NCBI GenBank assembly: GCA_945861665.1
Contig: CAMAVS010000001.1
Coordinates: 1 to 64,000, forward strand
From: Chitinophaga pinensis
GTDB taxonomy: Bacteria; Bacteroidota; Bacteroidia; UBA4408
DNA: 64,000 bases
Reading direction: 5' to 3'
The position numbers and the translations under genes were made by a program. Of the stretch, positions 59,361-64,000 are shown in pieces. The number at the start of each line of letters is the position of its first letter. Within the stretch, counting starts at the first letter, position 1. Under the pieces are notes generated by a model. That model ran no database searches. It saw only the letters and a program-made list of their open reading frames with translations, and was not told the DNA's origin.

Positions 59361-60542
59361 TCAATTGTATTCAAAAATTCCGTAATCGGACTTTACAGTA
59401 AGTTTTTTAACCAAAGACTCTTCTACTCTTCCAATAATTTTGGCAGACACATTAAATTCTTTTGATAGTTCAATGATTGAATTGGCAATTTTTTCGGAAA
59501 CATATAATTCCATTCGGTGCCCCATATTGAATACTTTGTACATTTCCTCCCAACTTGTTCCACTTTGGACTTGTATTAATTTGAACAAGGGAGGAATTTG
59601 GAACAAATTATCTTTAATGATATGTAAATTATCTACAAAATGAAGCGCTTTTGTTTGCCCACCACCACTGCAATGAACCATCCCGTTTATTCCTGAACGA
59701 TTCATATCCAGTATTTTTTTTATTATTGGAGCGTACGTTCTGGTAGGTGATAAAACCAACTTTCCGGCATTCATTTCAACTCCCGACTCAACCTCAATTT
59801 TATCGGTTAATTTTAGATTTCCACAATAAACAAGGTCTTTAGGCAAGCCAACATCGTAACTCTCAGGGTACTTTTCTGCTAAATAATGTGCAAAAACATC
59901 GTGCCGTGCCGAAGTTAATCCATTACTTCCCATACCCCCATTGTATTCAGCTTCGTAGGTAGCCTTACCGTATGATGCCAAGCCAACTATAACATTACCT
60001 GCCTTTATGTTTGCATTATCAATAACATCGATCCGTTTCATTCTACACACAACTGTGGAGTCAACAATAATTGTACGTACCAAATCGCCCACATCGGCTG
60101 TTTCGCCACCAGTGGAATAGATGCCTATTCCGTAACCCCTCATTTGTTCCAAGGTTTCTTCAGTACCATTTATGATTGCAGCAATTATTTCTCCCGAAAT
60201 ATTGCTTTTGTTTCGCCCAATAGTAGAAGACAATAGTATATTATCGATAGCGCCCACACACAATAGATCATCGGTATTCATAACAATAGCATCCTTGGCT
60301 ATACCTTTCCATACTGACATGTCCCCTGTTTCTTTCCAATAAGTATATGCCAATGACGATTTAGTACCAGCACCATCAGCATGCATTACTAAACAATAAT
60401 TTTCATCTCCGCTTAAATAATCAGGAATAATTTTACAAAAGGCCTTTGGAAAAAGTCCTTTATCAATATTTTTTATGGCATTATGAACATCCTCTTTTGA
60501 AGCTGAAACTCCTCGCTGATTGTATCTTTTATCGATTGGCAT
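59361..60542 (-). CDS. purM: Phosphoribosylformylglycinamidine cyclo-ligase PurM
   Basis: This 393-residue protein is the longer Bacteroidota form of PurM/AIR synthase. It begins MPIDKRYNQRGVSASKEDVH and contains MHADGAGTKSSLAYTYWKETGD, DAIVMNTDDLLCVGA, STGGETADVGDLV, GSNGLTSARHDVF and GINGMVHCSGGGQTKAL. It makes 5-aminoimidazole ribonucleotide in purine synthesis with ATP. It lies just upstream of tatA on the same strand, and a terminator separates it from the OmpA gene. Confidence 0.93.
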   Translation of the reverse strand: MPIDKRYNQRGVSASKEDVHNAIKNIDKGLFPKAFCKIIPDYLSGDENYCLVMHADGAGTKSSLAYTYWKETGDMSVWKGIAKDAIVMNTDDLLCVGAIDNILLSSTIGRNKSNISGEIIAAIINGTEETLEQMRGYGIGIYSTGGETADVGDLVRTIIVDSTVVCRMKRIDVIDNANIKAGNVIVGLASYGKATYEAEYNGGMGSNGLTSARHDVFAHYLAEKYPESYDVGLPKDLVYCGNLKLTDKIEVESGVEMNAGKLVLSPTRTYAPIIKKILDMNRSGINGMVHCSGGGQTKALHFVDNLHIIKDNLFQIPPLFKLIQVQSGTSWEEMYKVFNMGHRMELYVSEKIANSIIELSKEFNVSAKIIGRVEESLVKKLTVKSDYGIFEYN

Positions 60543-60556
60543 AGACTTAAAAATAA

Positions 60557-60586
60557 AGCGTCCCGAACATTTTGGTTCGGGACGCT
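60557..60586 (-). terminator. Intrinsic terminator of the OmpA/PD40 gene
   Basis: AGCGTCCCGAAC and GTTCGGGACGCT form a perfect 12-bp stem with a 6-nt loop. On the minus strand TTTATTTTT follows, giving a U-rich tail just after the OmpA gene. Confidence 0.9.
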
Positions 60587-60609
60587 AATATACTTATTTA
60601 ATTTTATTC

Positions 60610-62634
60610 TTATTCGCCTTCTTCATCAGTTCCTTCATTTGAAGAATCTTGAATTTTAACAGGCGCAGCCGGTGGAGCATTAGGATCCGTTTTAGGAACA
60701 TAATCTTCTCTTAATACCTTAAAAGTAGTTCTTCTGTTTTTAGAGTGCAATGCTTCCTTCTCATCTGTTGTTTTCAATACGTTTATTTCAGTATCTTTAA
60801 TCAGCAACATATCCTCACCGTAGCCTTTTGCAACTAGTCTGTCAGCTGCAACTCCTTTTGCAATTAAATATTCAACCACGGATTGTGCTCTTTTCAAAGC
60901 CAATTTAGCATTTGATTTATTATCACCACGGGAGTCAGTATGAGAACCTAATTCAACAACTAGTGTTGGGTTATCATTTAATGTTTGAAGTAAGCCATTT
61001 AATGAATCCTGATATTGTGGTTTTAAATCCCATTTGGCAAGATCGTACAATATTTCGGGAAGCTTAATAACTGTTTTAGTAGTTTTAAGAGCAATGTCTT
61101 TGGTAAAGTCAGTAGCAACTTCAACACCTACAGTAGTAAAACTTGATTTGTTACCAAAATACTTATCCATTGTAGCATTAATAGTATATGAAGTTTTCTC
61201 ATTTACATATCTTTTACCTTCTGGAGTAACATCAAATTTATAATAACCATTGGCGTCAGACGTTGTTTCAACAGAAGCCCCATCGCTACCAACTAATTTA
61301 ACAACAGCTCCTACTAACTTAGCTTTTGTATCAACATCGGTAATTGTTCCATTTAAAGAGAACAAAATTGGAGGTAAGCGGAAAGAGTATATATCATCAC
61401 TTCCTTTTCCACCAGGACGGTTTGAAGTAAAATAACCTTGTTGTTTAGATCCTTGAAAAACAATACCGAAGTCGTCTCCAGCTGAATTCAAAGGGGATTT
61501 CATATTTTGAACATTCGTAAAAGAACTTCCGCTTTTTTCTGCTTTAAAAATATCTAATCCACCCATTCCCGCTTGACCATTTGACGAAAAGTACAATGTT
61601 CCATCAGTAGCAATATAAGGATACATTTCATCACCAGCAGTATTTATTGTTGGACCTAAGTTAACAGGTTTACCCCAAGCTTTTGTTTTTTTATCAAATT
61701 CAATAGTCCAAATGTCTCTTCCTCCCATACCGCCAGGTAAATCAGTACCACAAAAATAAATAACTGTTTCGTCATCATTTATAGAAGGGTGCCCAACACG
61801 ACCAGTATCAGTCGCTAAGTTTAAGTTTATTGCATCACCCCAAGAAGTACCTTTTTTATCAGAATAAAAAACAGCACAACCCAATGTCTTTTTCTCAACA
61901 TCACAACGAGTAAAATAAATTCTAGAACCTTTCTTGTTTACTGAAGAAGCTCCTTCATTATCACTTGAGTTAAGTCCGCCTACAATAATAACGGGAGTAC
62001 TGTAAGCACCTTTCTTATCAATTTTAGTTTCGTAAATATCTGTAAAACTTTGACCTGTAGTTCCATCAGCCGAATTTCCGGTTGCACCTTCACGCGCTGA
62101 AGTAAAGTATAGGGTTAAGTATTTTCTGTCTGCAAATGTTGGCGAAAAATCTTGGAATTTACCATTTATTTGAGCAGCGTTGTTAACTTCATAACGAGTC
62201 GGATTGTCTTTCCACTTTTGAGCCATTTCACAAGACTTAGCTCCTTCAGTTCCTCTAACATCAGAAGGTACAGCTTTAGCATATTCATTGTAATCAACAA
62301 TTGCCTCACTGTATTTTTCATTTATCTTTTTAGCATCTGCTAAATATAAGGTTGCAATTGGATTAGGGTATTTTGCTTTAATAGCTTTTGCAAACCAAAC
62401 TTCAGCTTGTTTAGGATCGTTCACTAAACGATAGCAATCAGCTGTTTTGAAAGTCATCTCAGCCTTTTTAGTCTTATTCTTTTCTTTAGTAGCTGCTTTT
62501 TTGTACAATTCAATAGCATTGAAATACTGATTAGAATTATACATTTTATCTGCCTCTTTATTCTGAGCACTTAGTGTGGTAAAACCACTAGCAAAAAATA
62601 AAGCAACAACAGTAAACAATTTGACAATTTTCAT
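60610..62634 (-). CDS. OmpA-family protein with TPR and PD40 propeller
   Basis: The protein has 674 residues from MKIVKLFTVVALFFASGFTTLSAQ; the track ORF adds 30 upstream residues without support. TPR-like helices at about 25-120 are followed by PD40 propeller repeats at about 140-420 (DFSPTFADRKYLTLYFTSAREG, GHPSINDDETVIYFCGTDLPGGMGGRDIW), a carboxypeptidase-like beta domain, and a C-terminal OmpA domain at about 530-645 (LVVELGSHTDSRGDNKSNAKLALKRAQSVVEYL) that binds peptidoglycan. It is probably an abundant envelope protein. The 26581-28233 gene is its shorter relative without OmpA. Confidence 0.9.
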   Translation of the reverse strand: MKIVKLFTVVALFFASGFTTLSAQNKEADKMYNSNQYFNAIELYKKAATKEKNKTKKAEMTFKTADCYRLVNDPKQAEVWFAKAIKAKYPNPIATLYLADAKKINEKYSEAIVDYNEYAKAVPSDVRGTEGAKSCEMAQKWKDNPTRYEVNNAAQINGKFQDFSPTFADRKYLTLYFTSAREGATGNSADGTTGQSFTDIYETKIDKKGAYSTPVIIVGGLNSSDNEGASSVNKKGSRIYFTRCDVEKKTLGCAVFYSDKKGTSWGDAINLNLATDTGRVGHPSINDDETVIYFCGTDLPGGMGGRDIWTIEFDKKTKAWGKPVNLGPTINTAGDEMYPYIATDGTLYFSSNGQAGMGGLDIFKAEKSGSSFTNVQNMKSPLNSAGDDFGIVFQGSKQQGYFTSNRPGGKGSDDIYSFRLPPILFSLNGTITDVDTKAKLVGAVVKLVGSDGASVETTSDANGYYKFDVTPEGKRYVNEKTSYTINATMDKYFGNKSSFTTVGVEVATDFTKDIALKTTKTVIKLPEILYDLAKWDLKPQYQDSLNGLLQTLNDNPTLVVELGSHTDSRGDNKSNAKLALKRAQSVVEYLIAKGVAADRLVAKGYGEDMLLIKDTEINVLKTTDEKEALHSKNRRTTFKVLREDYVPKTDPNAPPAAPVKIQDSSNEGTDEEGE

Positions 62635-62810
62635 AATTTCTTTTTTTTTGGTTATACAATTTCGCGGTGCTAAGATAAACAAATTATTTAAGCAAACAAA
62701 TAAATACTGTTTATTTTTTATCAAATAAGTTATTTATTTATTAAATTAAAACTAATTAATAGTTAATAGCATTTAATGATAAATGCATATTAATTTCAGT
62801 ATGGAAACGG

Positions 62811-63089
62811 CTATAATAAATTTAATTTTTCAATGAAATTAATTGTCATTTCGCTTAATTCCTCTTTTACCTCCGCATAACACTTTTTTACCTCAGATCT
62901 TGTCGTTAATTTTTGAGCAGCATTAATTTTACCTATTAACGAGTCAGCGACTTCCACCACTTCATCTATAATAGCTTCAACTTCCTTCTCATTTTGACCT
63001 TTATTACGGTACAGTGATTCGTAACATTCATAAATTACGTCAGCGAGTAATTCATTGATATCCTTTTTTATTTGTCTTCGATTTGCCAT
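62811..63089 (-). CDS. Conserved-looking small helical protein
   Basis: This 92-residue protein starts MANRRQIKKDINELLADVIYECYESLYRNKG and is almost entirely charged and helical (for example EAIIDEVVEVADSLIGKI), with no signal peptide, membrane helix or known motif that I can name. It lies 27 nt after the valS stop on the same strand, so it is probably co-transcribed with valS. The ATG is well placed and the composition is coding-like. Function unknown. Confidence 0.7.
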   Translation of the reverse strand: MANRRQIKKDINELLADVIYECYESLYRNKGQNEKEVEAIIDEVVEVADSLIGKINAAQKLTTRSEVKKCYAEVKEELSEMTINFIEKLNLL

Positions 63090-63116
63090 TTTTTATGATA
63101 TTTGTTACAGTTTATA

Positions 63117-64000
63117 TTATTTTAATGTACTTAATTGCTCCTCTATAACCTTTATTTTAGCCAATGCATCTGTTTGCTTTTTACGTTCATTGCCTAACAA
63201 TTCGGGTTTTGCATTTGATACAAATTTTTCATTTGTTAATTTTTTCAAAACACTTTCTAAAAAACCTTTATTGTATTGTAATTCTTTTAATAAGCGATCT
63301 CTCTCAACAATTGTATCAATATTTTGAGATATAGGAACATAAAACTCGGCATTATTTACTAAAAAGGAGTTTGCCCCATCAACCTTTTCATTTACATATT
63401 TAAAACTTTTTAAGTTGCACAATTTCAAAATAATTACATCATATATATTAATAATTTCACTTTGATTTACTTTTTTAAACACTTCTAACTTTTCTTTTGG
63501 AGAAATATTTTTTTGTTTACGAATGTTTCTAATATTCGTAATAACCTCCGTAACTATCTCAAAATCTTTTAAAATTATTCTATTTTTATTGCTAGTTGCG
63601 GGCCATTCTTCAACAATTAGACACTCTTTCTCATTACGTTCTGATATTAAATGCCATATTTCTTCTGTAATAAAAGGCATAAAAGGATGCAACACTTTTA
63701 ATATTTTTTCAAAAAAAGCAATCGTTGTATCATATGTTTCTTTATCTACAGACAATGACTTACCATCTACAAATTCCGGTTTAATCATTTCCAAATACCA
63801 AGCACAGAAGTCGTCCCAAACCAATTTGTAAGTCGCCATCAAAGCTTCGCTCATTCTGTATTTCGAATACAAATCATTGATAATATCCAACTGTGCATTG
63901 AATTTTGCATCAAACCATTGAATTGCAATCTTATTTATTTCATTTTGTTGAGTATCAACAGCATGCTCCCATCCGTTAATCAACCTAAAAGCATTCCAAA
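63117..64000 (-). CDS. valS: Valine--tRNA ligase, C-terminal part (partial at window edge)
   Basis: The open frame continues past the track start (a TTG at 63983) to the window edge, reading WNAFRLINGWEHAV, which fits the ValRS anticodon-binding region. The C-terminal anticodon-binding domain (YLEMIKPEF, FEKILKVLHPFMPFITEEIWHLIS) and the terminal coiled-coil arm (LKELQYNKGFLESVLKKLTNEKFVSNAKPELL) are present. The catalytic HIGH and KMSKS motifs must lie outside the window. It charges tRNA-Val with valine. Confidence 0.95.
   Translation of the reverse strand, partial: WNAFRLINGWEHAVDTQQNEINKIAIQWFDAKFNAQLDIINDLYSKYRMSEALMATYKLVWDDFCAWYLEMIKPEFVDGKSLSVDKETYDTTIAFFEKILKVLHPFMPFITEEIWHLISERNEKECLIVEEWPATSNKNRIILKDFEIVTEVITNIRNIRKQKNISPKEKLEVFKKVNQSEIINIYDVIILKLCNLKSFKYVNEKVDGANSFLVNNAEFYVPISQNIDTIVERDRLLKELQYNKGFLESVLKKLTNEKFVSNAKPELLGNERKKQTDALAKIKVIEEQLSTLK

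Noticed and set aside
1-64000. CRISPR arrays, rRNA or tRNA genes, prophage
   Set aside because: No regularly spaced repeats, no cloverleaf or rRNA sequence and no phage structural genes were recognised by eye; a tRNA scan would be needed to exclude a missed tRNA.

Overview
The window looks like chromosomal DNA of a member of the Bacteroidota. It is AT-rich. It carries secreted proteins with type IX secretion (T9SS) C-terminal sorting domains, a Bacteroidota-type PurM, an rsfS-ftsH-LUD-DUF2007-cdsA operon, SiaB/SiaC, DUF5686 and DUF5011 proteins. Many gene starts are preceded by the Bacteroidota -7 box TAnnTTTG rather than by a Shine-Dalgarno site. I cannot name a genus from this. Most of the window is housekeeping. 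No rRNA, tRNA, CRISPR array, phage or large island was recognised.

Layout. 1-2.8 kb: two near-identical alanine-rich lipoproteins (the first cut by the window edge), two DUF5011 lipoproteins, and an intergenic block with two copies of an imperfect palindromic repeat. 2.8-4.3 kb: a SiaB-SiaC regulatory pair and, after it, an internally deleted IS200/IS605-type element with both end hairpins still visible. 4.3-9.3 kb: surface glycan genes (membrane GT-C-like protein, two GT4 enzymes, sugar-nucleotide epimerase). 9.3-16.7 kb: murB, mscL, a Thr/Ser-rich secreted protein, a MATE transporter, an RlmI-like rRNA methyltransferase and a TonB-linked receptor. 16.7-21 kb: a gene interrupted by one in-frame TGA, a DHH phosphoesterase, then a run of FKBP-type prolyl isomerases (three intact genes with five domains, plus one decayed copy). 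21-26.5 kb: a T9SS cargo protein, an AraC regulator, an S41 protease, a CpsB/YwqE-like PHP phosphatase, a gene fragment and mtgA.

26.5-31.4 kb: a PD40 protein, the catalytic subunit of methylmalonyl-CoA mutase and a WD40 protein in one operon, then an SRAP protein. The B12-binding subunit of the mutase lies about 18 kb away (47.65-48.06 kb) beside an enoyl-CoA hydratase. 31.6-36.6 kb: the rsfS-ftsH-LUD-DUF2007-cdsA operon and birA. 36.6-42 kb: a DUF5686 protein and paaH/paaG/paaI-like genes, with two heptanucleotide-period repeats between paaG and paaH. 42-48.6 kb: rpsP-rimM-trmN6, a coiled-coil lipoprotein, dut, a Wzx-like flippase and a secreted hypothetical. 48.6-57.6 kb: DsbD-like protein, a T9SS beta-helix protein with a pentanucleotide repeat in its leader, lpxH-like, SRPBCC, cinA, an unlisted 53-residue membrane protein and a LysM lytic transglycosylase. 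57.7-64 kb: gatA, tatA, purM, an OmpA/PD40 protein, a small hypothetical and the 3' part of valS.

Several track ORFs were given later starts because their N-termini run through promoters or repeats. The most unusual signals are the IS200-like relic with same-orientation end hairpins, the palindromic repeat family with a compensatory change in its stem, the short tandem repeats placed at gene starts, the FKBP cluster with a decayed member, and the single-nonsense gene. I did not find convincing evidence of a wholly new multi-gene system.
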